DNA from: Neobacillus sp. WH10
GTDB lineage: Bacteria; Bacillota; Bacilli; Bacillales; Cytobacillaceae
DNA length: 64,000 nt
Assembly: GCF_030123405.1 (NCBI RefSeq)
Contig: NZ_CP126110.1
Coordinates: 186,001-250,000, forward strand
Direction of reading: 5' to 3'
Positions 53,988 to 62,837 of the stretch are shown here, in pieces. Both the position numbers and the translations under genes were made by a program. Numbering within the stretch: the stretch's first letter is position 1; each line of letters starts with the position of its first letter. The notes under the pieces are model-generated. The model worked only from the letters and a program-made list of their open reading frames with translations. It was not told the origin of the DNA and did not search any database.

Positions 53988-54771
53988 TGATTGTATACTC
54001 CCTTTCTCTTTATATATTAATTATTGTTATATTTATAATATCGGGGATTTTTTCCTCCAGTTTAGTATTTAACAACAATCTTCAAAAGAATATACTAAGG
54101 TAAGCCACTGTCAACACTTAACCCAATGGCTCAAAAGAATCGGGAAACAACCGTTGGAACGTCCTTCGCGGTTCTTTTTTTATTGATCAAATGTTTGTTT
54201 AAAAGTGGGAAAAGCTGATCGAATAAGGGGAGCTAAAAAGGCAGAATGCGGAAGGATGAAGGTGGACCAAATGAGGGAAAAAGCACAAGGTAAGCCCACA
54301 AAATGCTCGAAATCCTGTCAGCTTCCCTCGCCATTTACCCCTAACTATAGGGAAGAACTTAGCTTCAGATGAAAAGGCGGGAAAAAAGGGCGGGAAGCCA
54401 AGCGGTGAAAGGATTGAAGGCGATAAAGGGGGAGGTGAAGAGAGGAAGAACTTAGCTACAAGGAGACGAATTGTGTCAGCGAGGATAAAATTCATTCATA
54501 AGGAAAAAATCATTCACATGAAATGAGTCTTTGTCGAAAATATAAGAAACTGAGCATGGAAGGCAATGCCGTTCCTGTGCTCAGTTATTTTTATTAAAAA
54601 AGATATAGAAACAATGATTATCTAAATAATTATTCCTAGTTTTGTACCTTCACTATTGCAATAAAATGAGAAGTTCATAATATTGGATAAAGTAAGGGTA
54701 GAACGGCCTGAGAACAATAGTATAATAGTTATGTGATTCCAAAGTATATAAAATAATAGGGGGATTTTTTT
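53988..54771 (+). other. 784-bp intergenic region with repeats and terminators
   Basis: No gene seen. A terminator-like segment near 54140-54182 (CGGTTCTTTTTTT) leads into dispersed repeat copy 2 (ATTGATCAAATGTTTGTTT, about 54180-54230). A clear hairpin AACTGAGCA / TGCTCAGTT (about 54550-54586) precedes the lipoprotein promoter region, which has TATAAT near 54720. Confidence 0.5.
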
Positions 54772-55401
54772 ATGCGTAAATTCGGCTTTATCATGTTGGT
54801 ATTAGCTATGACTTTACTGGCTGCTTGTTCATCTAATGAACAAGCTTCCAACTCAGATGAGAAAAAGTCATCAACTGAAAACAAGGAAGAAAAGAAGAAC
54901 GAAGCAGTATCTGTGGATAAAGGTCTGTTAAATGTAGAATTAACATTGCCAGCTTCATTGTTTGAAGGAGAGGATATAGATACTGTTATTGCCAATGCGA
55001 AAAAGGATGGAGTAAAAGAAGTAACCAAAAATGAAGATGGTTCTTTGACTTATAAAATGTCTAAGTCGGAACATAAAGAGATGATGAAAGAATTAGAAAC
55101 AAATATCAAAGATTCTATCGAAGAAACGAAGACAAGTGGAGATTTTGCTTCCATAAAGGATATAACTCATAATGATTCATTTTCAGAGTTTACCCTTTTA
55201 GTAGATAAAGCAGCTTATGAAAATAGTATGGATGGTTTTGCTGCTCTTGGTTATGGTATGTCTGGAATGATGTATCAAATGTTTAATGGGTCAGATGCAG
55301 ATAGTACGAAAGTAACTATTTTCATTAAAGATGAAGCTACTCAAGAGACTATCGATGAAATGGTATATCCAGATGATTTAAAAGATTCAGATACTAATTA
55401 A
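54772..55401 (+). CDS. Putative lipoprotein (209 aa)
   Basis: Exported lipoprotein with signal RKFGFIMLVLAMTLLAACSS; lipobox LAAC with Cys near 19. A low-complexity Ser/Glu/Lys linker (20-47) leads to an alpha/beta domain of unknown family (LLNVELTLPASLFEGEDID, YKMSKSEHKEMMKELETNI). RBS AGGGGGA before ATG 54772. Probably co-transcribed with the following lipoprotein gene, 44 bp away. Function unknown. Confidence 0.8.
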   Translation: MRKFGFIMLVLAMTLLAACSSNEQASNSDEKKSSTENKEEKKNEAVSVDKGLLNVELTLPASLFEGEDIDTVIANAKKDGVKEVTKNEDGSLTYKMSKSEHKEMMKELETNIKDSIEETKTSGDFASIKDITHNDSFSEFTLLVDKAAYENSMDGFAALGYGMSGMMYQMFNGSDADSTKVTIFIKDEATQETIDEMVYPDDLKDSDTN

Positions 55402-55445
55402 TTTTTTTCAATGAATCATATATATATTTTAAAGGAGGATTTTAA

Positions 55446-56108
55446 ATGCAATTCAATCTGAAAAAAATGCTTAATCTATCTCTAATTGGTTTACTTACCA
55501 TCACTATGCTTGGAGCTTGCGGTCAGGACACTAAAGATGTCTCTATTAAATCTGATAATACTAAACAAGAATCAACCGAAAAACCAAGTGATACTAATAA
55601 GTCGGAAGGTACAGAGAAAAAAGAAGAGAAGAAGTCTAAACTTGGCTCTCGAAGTAATCCAGTACCATTTCTAACAACTGGAACAGTTGAAGACGAATTG
55701 TTCAACGATAACGGAGACTCTTTTCCAATTAAATTTGATTTAACGGTAGTTGAAGTTGTTCGCGGCGATGCTGCTTTCCAAAAATTAAAATCTATGAATC
55801 AATTTAATGAAGCAGCTCCAGAGGGCTACGAATGGGTTCTTGCCAAAACGAAAGTTAAATTCACTGAATCAGAAACACAAGATTTAGCTTTTCATATTGA
55901 TGGAATTATGAATTTTAAGATGGTAAGTGAAGGCGGGGACATTTATAGTGGGGATGTAATTGCGACTACAGAACCTGAATTTAGTTTCGAAATGTACGTA
56001 GGGAACGAAAAAGAGGGCTATATTTCCGGTCTAGTTAAAACTGGTGAAAAAGCTCAACTTCGTTACGAAGAGATGTTGGATGGTCAAGTTTTCTTTAATT
56101 TACAATAA
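55446..56108 (+). CDS. Putative lipoprotein with DUF4352-like domain (220 aa)
   Basis: Lipoprotein signal LNLSLIGLLTITMLGACG; lipobox LGAC near 26. A charged linker (30-65) is followed by an immunoglobulin-like beta domain (GSRSNPVPFLTTGTVEDELF .. VVEVVRGDAAFQKL .. GYEWVLAKTKVKFTESETQD), resembling DUF4352/telokin-like domains. RBS AAAGGAGG. Second gene of a two-lipoprotein unit ending in a terminator. Substrate or partner unknown. Confidence 0.8.
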   Translation: MQFNLKKMLNLSLIGLLTITMLGACGQDTKDVSIKSDNTKQESTEKPSDTNKSEGTEKKEEKKSKLGSRSNPVPFLTTGTVEDELFNDNGDSFPIKFDLTVVEVVRGDAAFQKLKSMNQFNEAAPEGYEWVLAKTKVKFTESETQDLAFHIDGIMNFKMVSEGGDIYSGDVIATTEPEFSFEMYVGNEKEGYISGLVKTGEKAQLRYEEMLDGQVFFNLQ

Positions 56109-56121
56109 GACTTATTGTTAA

Positions 56122-56152
56122 AAAACAGCAGGATAACTTCTGCTGTTTTTAT
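56122..56152 (+). terminator. Terminator of the lipoprotein unit
   Basis: AAAACAGCAG / CTGCTGTTTTT (56122-56131, 56140-56150). Confidence 0.85.
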
Positions 56153-56255
56153 TGATCAAATGTTTGTTTAACAACGGAAATTTTCAATCAAACGTTTGTT
56201 TAAATACGGGTAAAGCCCTATACATCAACGATTTAGAGTGGGAAGAATAGGCTGA
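56150..56255 (+). repeat. Dispersed intergenic repeat, copy 3
   Basis: ATTGATCAAATGTTTGTTTAA followed by a second AATCAAACGTTTGTTTAAA, then GGGTAAAGCCCTATACATCA and ACGATTTAGAGTGGGAAGAA. Related to 25545-25640 and 54180-54230. Confidence 0.55.
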
Positions 56256-56292
56256 GCAACAGGACTGTGACTCAAACAACTTAATCGTGACC

Positions 56293-56332
56293 AAAAAACC
56301 TGGTTAGTGATTTTCTAACCAGGTTATTTTTT
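56293..56332 (+). terminator. Bidirectional terminator
   Basis: AACCTGGTTAG / CTAACCAGGTT (56298-56308, 56315-56325), with A-rich left and T-rich right sides; serves the convergent lipoprotein and DUF4097 genes. Confidence 0.85.
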
Positions 56333-56372
56333 GTAATGAGTTAAGCTAATATCTTGTTTTATATAAAAATGT

Positions 56373-57176
56373 TTATTTTTTATTTCTTGTTATATTACCT
56401 TTAATATTATTGATATTTACCTTCCCATTTCCAGTCTGAGTGATTTCCACATTTTTTGATACATAATTGATATCAAGGGAACCGTCTCCAACATGGATTT
56501 TAGCTGATCCATCTATTTCATCGACTTTGATGTGTCCATTAAGATTCATAATTTTTACATCTGAATCAATATTATGAAGGGACAGATTACCGTCTCTATT
56601 ATTTATATCAATAGGGCCATCTATGTTCATCGCTTGAATCTTCCCATTTTTATTATTTAGTGTAACCTTTGAAGCGATATCTCGAATTTCCATGTCGCCA
56701 TCCCTGTTCTCGATTAGTACAGGTCCCTCTGAGTTTGATACATTAATATCACCGTTTACATTTACAATTTCAATATTGGAAGACAGATCGGATATACTAA
56801 TATTTCCATCTCTGTGTGTATTCATGTCTAACTGAAGGTGCTTTGGTATCTTAATGTGAAGGTCAACTGATCCTGAACCCATCGCAAAAAATTGACCATC
56901 AAATGTAGCATCTAAATAGGCGATGTTTTTTCGTTCTTTTAAACTAAATTTCAGTTTATCCATACTGATGCCATTAGCCTTTACTAGTGCAGTGACCTCA
57001 ATCTTTTCGGAGTTCGAATGGCCTGTAATTTCTACCTCTCCATTTCTATTGTTAATAACAAGTTTGGAAATATCTTTTACTGGAAGTTCAACTTCCTTTG
57101 TAGTTGATTGTTGCTTACATGCTGAAATAAGAGTTAACAGAGATAGAATGACAAAACACAGCATTAATTTTTTCAT
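56373..57176 (-). CDS. DUF4097-type beta-helix lipoprotein
   Basis: 267-aa lipoprotein: signal KLMLCFVILSLLTLISACKQ, lipobox ISAC with Cys near 20. The rest is a repetitive right-handed beta structure with about eight N-G-D/N-I-x-I rungs (INNRNGEVEITG, NVNGDINVSN, ENRDGDMEIRD, NNKNGKIQAMN). This is the DUF4097/LiaG-type putative adhesin fold seen next to envelope-stress systems. It lies 64 bp downstream of the ABC permease gene on the same strand and is probably the last gene of that operon. Confidence 0.85.
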   Translation of the reverse strand: MKKLMLCFVILSLLTLISACKQQSTTKEVELPVKDISKLVINNRNGEVEITGHSNSEKIEVTALVKANGISMDKLKFSLKERKNIAYLDATFDGQFFAMGSGSVDLHIKIPKHLQLDMNTHRDGNISISDLSSNIEIVNVNGDINVSNSEGPVLIENRDGDMEIRDIASKVTLNNKNGKIQAMNIDGPIDINNRDGNLSLHNIDSDVKIMNLNGHIKVDEIDGSAKIHVGDGSLDINYVSKNVEITQTGNGKVNINNIKGNITRNKK

Positions 57177-57240
57177 ATATTCTCCTACTTTCCGGATTTG
57201 GATATCAGACTACCCTGACAACAAACTAGTGCTGTATTTT

Positions 57241-58173
57241 TTAAGCTACGTCACGTTTGACAAAAATAGGGTATGATATCAGATGGAGTATCAATAGATG
57301 TAAGATAATAAATCCAACTGATAAACCTAGTGTCATTCCTTCAACTGAAGGTGTTCCGAATATAAATTGGTTAAGCTCTGTATGAGAAAAGACGAAATAC
57401 TTCGTCCAGTACCATCCATTCATTGCAATAGATAATATAAATCCAACTAATGTTACTAGAATGGAGATAACAATGGAAAATGTGGTACTCCGGAAGGCTG
57501 CGGAGATCATAAATGCCAATGTGATTGCCAGAAACAGAAACGGAATATTTAAAAGATAACTACCTATTAATGCAAAGAAAATAGGAACTCCTACAACAGC
57601 TTGATCCTTTACAAAAAAGTAGTTATCACCTAATCCGTCCAATCCGAATATGAAACTACTAAATAAAATAGCCATCAATATGCCAACTAATGTTAAAAAA
57701 AGCCCGAACAATATGGCAGCGGTATATTTAGCGAAATAGATTTTCGTCCGACTAGCTGATTGGGTTAGTAAAAGTTTGATTGTTCCAGAACCAAACTCAG
57801 CAGCTACAATTTCTCCGCCTATAATAATAGCAATAAGTGAAACCGCAAAAATAATATTACTAATCTGACCAACGGCAAAACTCCATGCATTTGTGTCGGG
57901 GGGGATATTGTTCTCTAAATAATATTGATTCAGTAACAATTTTTTCTTAGCTTGTTTTTCTTCAATTATCAACATATTTGATTTTTCTATTTCCTTACTA
58001 AGTGAAATATTCTCCTCTTCAAGCTTCGTCCTCCAGTCTTTACCGAAAGCAGTATCTTCTGCAGTTTTTAAATTTATAATCTGGATTAATACATACATGA
58101 TGACTAATGAGACCATAACCCAAGTGCGCTTACGTTTATATATTTTCATGTTTTCATTACGTATTAGGTTCAA
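57241..58173 (-). CDS. ABC-2 type transporter permease
   Basis: 310-aa membrane protein with an N-terminal helix, a charged extracellular coiled region (about 35-85) and five further helices (ISNIIFAVSLIAIIIGGEIV; FGLFLTLVGILMAILFSSF). Includes the ABC-2 motif GGEIVAAEFGSGTIKLLLTQ near 122-141. TTG start with GGAGGGA upstream, overlapping the ATPase gene by 4 bp. Together they form a bacitracin/lantibiotic-type exporter or an antibiotic-sensing transporter. Confidence 0.9.
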   Translation of the reverse strand: MNLIRNENMKIYKRKRTWVMVSLVIMYVLIQIINLKTAEDTAFGKDWRTKLEEENISLSKEIEKSNMLIIEEKQAKKKLLLNQYYLENNIPPDTNAWSFAVGQISNIIFAVSLIAIIIGGEIVAAEFGSGTIKLLLTQSASRTKIYFAKYTAAILFGLFLTLVGILMAILFSSFIFGLDGLGDNYFFVKDQAVVGVPIFFALIGSYLLNIPFLFLAITLAFMISAAFRSTTFSIVISILVTLVGFILSIAMNGWYWTKYFVFSHTELNQFIFGTPSVEGMTLGLSVGFIILHLLILHLISYPIFVKRDVA

Positions 58174-59081
58174 TGAATATTCCCTCCAGTAATTTCTATA
58201 AATTTGTCCTCAAGCGTCTTTTTGACAGTTTGGACATTATATACATTAATACCTTCACTCAACAGCTGCTGACTTATTTCAGGAATGCGTTCTTTAGGAA
58301 TGCGTACCTTAATTTGTTTTCGATCGGCTATAATTGCTTTTCCAGACAGTAAAGATTGAAGTACTTGTATAGCGTAATCCGGGCGATCGACTTCAAATCT
58401 TACTTCTGAACATTCATCTTCCACCATTTCTGATACATGATGAATGCCTATCAACTTTCCTTTGTTTAAAATGGCCACTCGGTCACACATCATTTCCATC
58501 TCGGACATTAAATGACTTGAAATAATAACTCCTACACCTTCGTTTTTCACTATGGATATTAAATGTCCCCTCAATTCACGGATACCAGCCGGATCAAGTC
58601 CGTTAGTTGGTTCATCGAGAATGAGCAAGGAAGGCTTATGAACCAAAACAACGGCAAGACCTAGACGTTGTTTCATACCAAGAGAATAGGTACTGACTTT
58701 ATCGTTAATGCTGTGCTCCAGTCCTACTAAAGATATAACTTCGCTGATTCTTTTTTTCGATACCTTTGAATTCATTCTTGAAAAATGAACTAGATTATCA
58801 TATCCAGATAAGTATTTGTACAAATCAGGATTCTCCACAATGACTCCAACCTGCTTCATTGCTTTTTCAAAATGAAGAGAAGTGTCCTCTCCGTTAATGA
58901 GTACCTTTCCTTCTGATTTGCTAACTAGTCCCACAATCATACGAATTGTGGTTGTTTTTCCAGCTCCATTCGGACCGAGAAGACCTAAAATTTCCCCCTT
59001 GTCCATTTCTAAAGATAAATGGTCTACAATAATCTTGTTCCCAACTTTTTTAGTAAGGTCACTTATTTGTAGTAACGACAA
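58170..59081 (-). CDS. ABC transporter ATP-binding protein (BcrA type)
   Basis: 303-aa ATPase: Walker A GLLGPNGAGKTTTIRM (near 34-49), Q-loop VGVIVENPDLYKYL, signature YSLGMKQRLGL (near 132), Walker B LLILDEPTNGLDPAG and switch ISSHLMSEMEMM. The C-terminal extension (about 220-303) is typical of BcrA/CcmA-like drug exporters. TTG start preceded by AAGGAG. It is divergent from the sensor kinase gene across a 193-bp region, so the two units are likely controlled together. Confidence 0.93.
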   Translation of the reverse strand: MSLLQISDLTKKVGNKIIVDHLSLEMDKGEILGLLGPNGAGKTTTIRMIVGLVSKSEGKVLINGEDTSLHFEKAMKQVGVIVENPDLYKYLSGYDNLVHFSRMNSKVSKKRISEVISLVGLEHSINDKVSTYSLGMKQRLGLAVVLVHKPSLLILDEPTNGLDPAGIRELRGHLISIVKNEGVGVIISSHLMSEMEMMCDRVAILNKGKLIGIHHVSEMVEDECSEVRFEVDRPDYAIQVLQSLLSGKAIIADRKQIKVRIPKERIPEISQQLLSEGINVYNVQTVKKTLEDKFIEITGGNIH

Positions 59082-59274
59082 TGACTTTCACTCCTTCAAT
59101 TAATAATTTGAATGAGATATAATTTATTTTGGAATCGTCTCAGACACTATCAATCTAACAAAGCAGCTGTCATAATCCCTAGTTACAAAATGTAATAACC
59201 TTGATATGACAAAGAAAACCTGCTTTTTAAATCATTCTAATCACATTTTATTTTTTTTGATCGGAGCTGTACGA

Positions 59275-61059
59275 ATGCGTATTTTCATAAATCGATGGTC
59301 ATGGCAAGATTGGTCCATTTTTACGTTACGAACCGTGTGGATCATTTTAGTTATCATTTTCATGTATAAAGACAAAGCAAATTTTCCTTTTTGGATGGTT
59401 TGTATTGCTCTTCTCGTTTGCAGTACAATTCCTTTTTTATTTGTAGGAAGACAATATTACCGATATTTTATTACTGAGTGTTTGGTTGCCGGTGGCTTCT
59501 CGCTTTTTCTTGCTTACCATTTAGAGTTGACTAGGTTATTTGCTCCAATACTTTTTACAATTGCATTCTATTCTCGAGGTAAACAACATTGGTTTTCTCT
59601 GCCTATTTCTGTAATTTTGTTTATTTTAATTGCGGGTGACTCGGTAGTTTCATCACTGACAAGTCCTTTGATTTGGCAAAGCTTAATGGATGCCCTTATT
59701 TTTTATGGAGTTAGCTTTTCTCTACAGATGGGGGCTGTCTCTATTAATGCAATTAAGCAAAAACTAAAACTAATAGAAGAGCAATATTCGATTCTGGAAC
59801 AATATTCATCACAAATCGAAAAAATGACTCTTCTGGAAGAACGATATCGTATGGCACGTGAACTTCATGATACGATTGGGCATTCATTTACCTCTATGAT
59901 TTTAGGCATGGAAACACTAATCCCTCATATTAATTCAAGTGAAGGAAAGACCAAGCTGCAAAGCATGCTAAAACTTGCTAGAACTGGACTAGAAGATATT
60001 AGACGGCAAGTGCATCAAATGGATCCCTTAGAAGAAAATTTGCCATTGGATCGTTCTCTTCTTCAAATCATGGAGGAGTTTAAAACAAATACAGGAGTAC
60101 ATGTTATTTTTCGCACAATGGGTGAACCTTATCCTGTAATGAAGCAAGCTAAACTTACATTGTATCGGTGCTTACAGGAGACTTTGACTAATGCCAGCCG
60201 TCACGGTCAAGCTAGTTCCATTCAAGTTCTTCTTCAATATGACCAAGCTCAAATAATGCTGCAGGTACAGGATAACGGAAAAGGAAGTGAAAAAATTCAA
60301 TATGGATATGGACTTTCAAGTATGAGGGAACGTCTTGCTATGCTGCAAGGCAAGTTTTATATCGATACTCAGAAGGATGAAGGTACAATTATCACCTGTA
60401 TGATTCCAAATCAAACGAATGAGGGCAGTCATAAAATTAAAGTTCTTATAGTGGATGATCAACCGCTAGTCCGTGAAAGTTTAAGGCTATTGTTAGGGGA
60501 AGAAAAAGATTTTCAGGTTTTTATTGCTGGAAACGGAAAACAAGCAATTGAGGATTGCCAGAAAAATTGTTCCGATATAATATTAATGGATATTAACATG
60601 CCAGAAATGGATGGTATAACTGCAACAAAAATAGTTAAAGAAACTTGGCCGCATATACGTGTTATTATGATTACAACTATTGAGGATGTGTCTTATGCGG
60701 CGACAGCTCTGCGGATTGGAGCAGAAGGATACATACTAAAATCCGTTAATCCAAAGGAATTGGCAGCAACGATCCGTCTAATTTATGGTGGTGGAACGAT
60801 GATCACACAAGATGTAGCACAACAATTACTTGAAAATCAGATGGGAACTAAAGTAGAAAATCCTTATCAACTAACCGAAAGAGAATTGGAAATACTTCGT
60901 GGGTTGGCTGAGGGAACTCGTAATAAAATACTTGCTCAAAAGTTACACTTATCTGAAGGAACAATAAGAAACTACATTTCCACTATCTATTCTAAACTAC
61001 AGGTACAAGGAAGAGATGAAGCTGTGGAGAAGGCGAAAAGAGAGAATCTAATTCAATAA
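59275..61059 (+). CDS. Histidine kinase fused to NarL/LuxR-type response regulator
   Basis: One 594-aa ORF holding a whole two-component system. Residues 1-165: about six membrane helices. Then a coiled coil and a HisKA_3 H-box, MARELHDTIGHSF (H198), followed by the ATPase domain with CLQETLTNASRHGQASS and DNGKGS..GYGLSSMRERL. From about 386 a receiver begins (KVLIVDDQPLVRESLRLLLG; D439 in IILMDINMPEMDG), ending in a LuxR HTH (LTERELEILRGLAEGTRNK). Kinase and regulator are usually separate genes. ATG 59275 has GGAG 8 nt upstream; the frame extends to 59206 without RBS. Presumably regulates the divergent ABC/DUF4097 operon. Confidence 0.88.
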   Translation: MRIFINRWSWQDWSIFTLRTVWIILVIIFMYKDKANFPFWMVCIALLVCSTIPFLFVGRQYYRYFITECLVAGGFSLFLAYHLELTRLFAPILFTIAFYSRGKQHWFSLPISVILFILIAGDSVVSSLTSPLIWQSLMDALIFYGVSFSLQMGAVSINAIKQKLKLIEEQYSILEQYSSQIEKMTLLEERYRMARELHDTIGHSFTSMILGMETLIPHINSSEGKTKLQSMLKLARTGLEDIRRQVHQMDPLEENLPLDRSLLQIMEEFKTNTGVHVIFRTMGEPYPVMKQAKLTLYRCLQETLTNASRHGQASSIQVLLQYDQAQIMLQVQDNGKGSEKIQYGYGLSSMRERLAMLQGKFYIDTQKDEGTIITCMIPNQTNEGSHKIKVLIVDDQPLVRESLRLLLGEEKDFQVFIAGNGKQAIEDCQKNCSDIILMDINMPEMDGITATKIVKETWPHIRVIMITTIEDVSYAATALRIGAEGYILKSVNPKELAATIRLIYGGGTMITQDVAQQLLENQMGTKVENPYQLTERELEILRGLAEGTRNKILAQKLHLSEGTIRNYISTIYSKLQVQGRDEAVEKAKRENLIQ

Positions 61060-61110
61060 CTGTTCTGGGCAGAGCGATATCTTTTATTTTTGGATCACTT
61101 TAATTATTGA

Positions 61111-61151
61111 GGCATCAGGCGGTTTTTTAACTGCCCAATGCCTTTTTTAAA
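61111..61151 (+). terminator. Terminator after the kinase-regulator gene
   Basis: GAGGCAT..GGCGGTT pairs with AACTGCC..ATGCCTT, followed by TTTTT (about 61112-61150). Confidence 0.7.
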
Positions 61152-61312
61152 AGAAAAGAAAAAATAATTTGTGTTTCGGTGTCTATCTCGAAGTATCCTC
61201 CTCTCGTGCTTAATTCCGATATTAGGGACATACTAATTAATGAAGTGTCTTTACATTTGTATCATTTGAAGCGGACCTCTTTTGTTTTAGTATACTTTTA
61301 ATCCAAGCCTCC

Positions 61313-62725
61313 TCAATTAGTTAGAGATTGTGCCAATGCGACAAACCTTTTTACCCCTTCACTTAGTTGTTTTTCATTTACGTAAGAAAAGCTTAAGCGT
61401 ATCCAGGATGATAGTTGTTTTAATGGATCACAAACTTGACCTGGCACAAATGATATAGATTGTTCGATACTTTTTGTTAATAATAATTCAGTTGGAATTT
61501 TATCAGGGAGCTGCACCCATAAATTCAGACCACCTTTTGGACTGGTCCATTTCCAATCTGTTACTTTCAGTTCTTCCTCCATGATTTCCTTTCGGATCTC
61601 CAGAGCAATCCGGATTTTCTCCAAGTGTTGCTGCAATCTAAGTGATGAAAAGTAATGGAGAAAAATTTTTTGATTGAGAAGTGGTGAACCATTGTCAGTT
61701 AACGATTTTATTGTTATTAGTGATTTCATTAAGGATGATTGACAAATAACAGTCGCAATTCTCAAACCAGGTGAGATATATTTGCAAAAGCTTCGGATAT
61801 AAATGACTGTACCGGCAGCATCATATGTGTAAATTGGCGGCGGCGGGGCATGATCAAAATATATGTCGTGATAGGCATCGTCCTCAATTAATAGACATCG
61901 ATATTGTTCAGACAATTCAACTAATTTCTTGCGCTGACTGACTGAAACAGTATAACCAGTCGGGTTATGGAATGTTGGGTTGAGATAAAATAGGCGTGGT
62001 TTATATTGTTTAAGATATAGTTCAACCCGCTCTAAATCGTACCCGTCTGGATGGATATCAACCGTTACAATTTGTGCTCCTTGTGCTCTAAAAATATCAA
62101 TCGCAGCACTATAGCTTGGACGTTCAAATAAAACGGTGTCCCCTGACTTAATAAAAGTTTGAGCGATTAAGTGAATCGCTTGTTGTGAGCCAGAAGTAAT
62201 TAGCAGATCATCTGTATTGAGATGAGTTTTATACTGGTTGATAAAATATTGAGTGAGGGCTTCACGTAACTCTAAATCCCCTTGCACAGTTGAGTAGGTT
62301 GCAAGTACTTTTGGATAAAGGTCGAAAACTTTCTTCACGTAATCTGAAAAATATTGATTTGGCAAAAGATTTGGATCAATTAACGCCTGAGAAAAATGAA
62401 AGGAAACAGGTGATTGATGGATTTCAGATAAATGATTTTTTTGAACATATGCAGAAACAATTGGATTGTCCAGATATTCAAGGTTTTTCGTCACATTTGA
62501 TTGGACAAAATAGCCTACTTTATCTTTCACATAAACTTTGTCATGCTGTTTCAGTAATTGATAAGCCTTTAATACAGTTAATCGATGAATATTCATCTCA
62601 GATGCTAATTGCCGGACGGAGGGGAGCTTTTTATGTTCTTTCCATTCTTTACGTTCTATTCGGTGCAGTACATAATCATATACTTTCTTAAAAAGATAAT
62701 CTTCATTTTGAATCGCATTGCTCAC
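61313..62725 (-). CDS. MocR/PdxR-family GntR-aminotransferase regulator
   Basis: 470-aa fusion of a GntR winged helix (residues 10-75: LPSVRQLASEMNIHRLTVLK and AYQLLKQHDKVYVKDKVGYF) and a fold-type I aminotransferase-like domain (about 110-465: ITSGSQQAIHLIAQTF, YLNPTFHNPTGYTV, and SFCKYISPGLRIA with the PLP Lys). Members bind PLP or amino-compounds and activate or repress adjacent genes. GTG start after GGAGG. It is divergent from an EamA exporter, with a pair of direct repeats in the shared 112-bp region, so the exporter is its likely target. Confidence 0.9.
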   Translation of the reverse strand: MSNAIQNEDYLFKKVYDYVLHRIERKEWKEHKKLPSVRQLASEMNIHRLTVLKAYQLLKQHDKVYVKDKVGYFVQSNVTKNLEYLDNPIVSAYVQKNHLSEIHQSPVSFHFSQALIDPNLLPNQYFSDYVKKVFDLYPKVLATYSTVQGDLELREALTQYFINQYKTHLNTDDLLITSGSQQAIHLIAQTFIKSGDTVLFERPSYSAAIDIFRAQGAQIVTVDIHPDGYDLERVELYLKQYKPRLFYLNPTFHNPTGYTVSVSQRKKLVELSEQYRCLLIEDDAYHDIYFDHAPPPPIYTYDAAGTVIYIRSFCKYISPGLRIATVICQSSLMKSLITIKSLTDNGSPLLNQKIFLHYFSSLRLQQHLEKIRIALEIRKEIMEEELKVTDWKWTSPKGGLNLWVQLPDKIPTELLLTKSIEQSISFVPGQVCDPLKQLSSWIRLSFSYVNEKQLSEGVKRFVALAQSLTN

Positions 62726-62766
62726 ATCGATTCCTCCTATTCAAAACGATTGTACCACGATCCAAT

Positions 62767-62801
62767 CCAATCTGTTCTATCCTTTTCAATCTGTTCTATA
62801 G
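62767..62801 (+). promoter_or_regulatory. Direct-repeat operator for the MocR-type regulator
   Basis: CAATCTGTTCTAT at 62768-62780 and again at 62787-62799, a 19-bp period, in the region between the divergent genes. Direct repeats of about two helical turns are typical MocR-family binding sites. Confidence 0.7.
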
Positions 62802-62837
62802 TCCTTCTTTTATGATAGAAAAAAGGAGGAGTTTTAT

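Noticed and set aside
54199..54495. Minus-strand 98-aa ORF
   Set aside because: Low-complexity Ser/Pro/Phe translation of a purine-rich intergenic repeat; no RBS.
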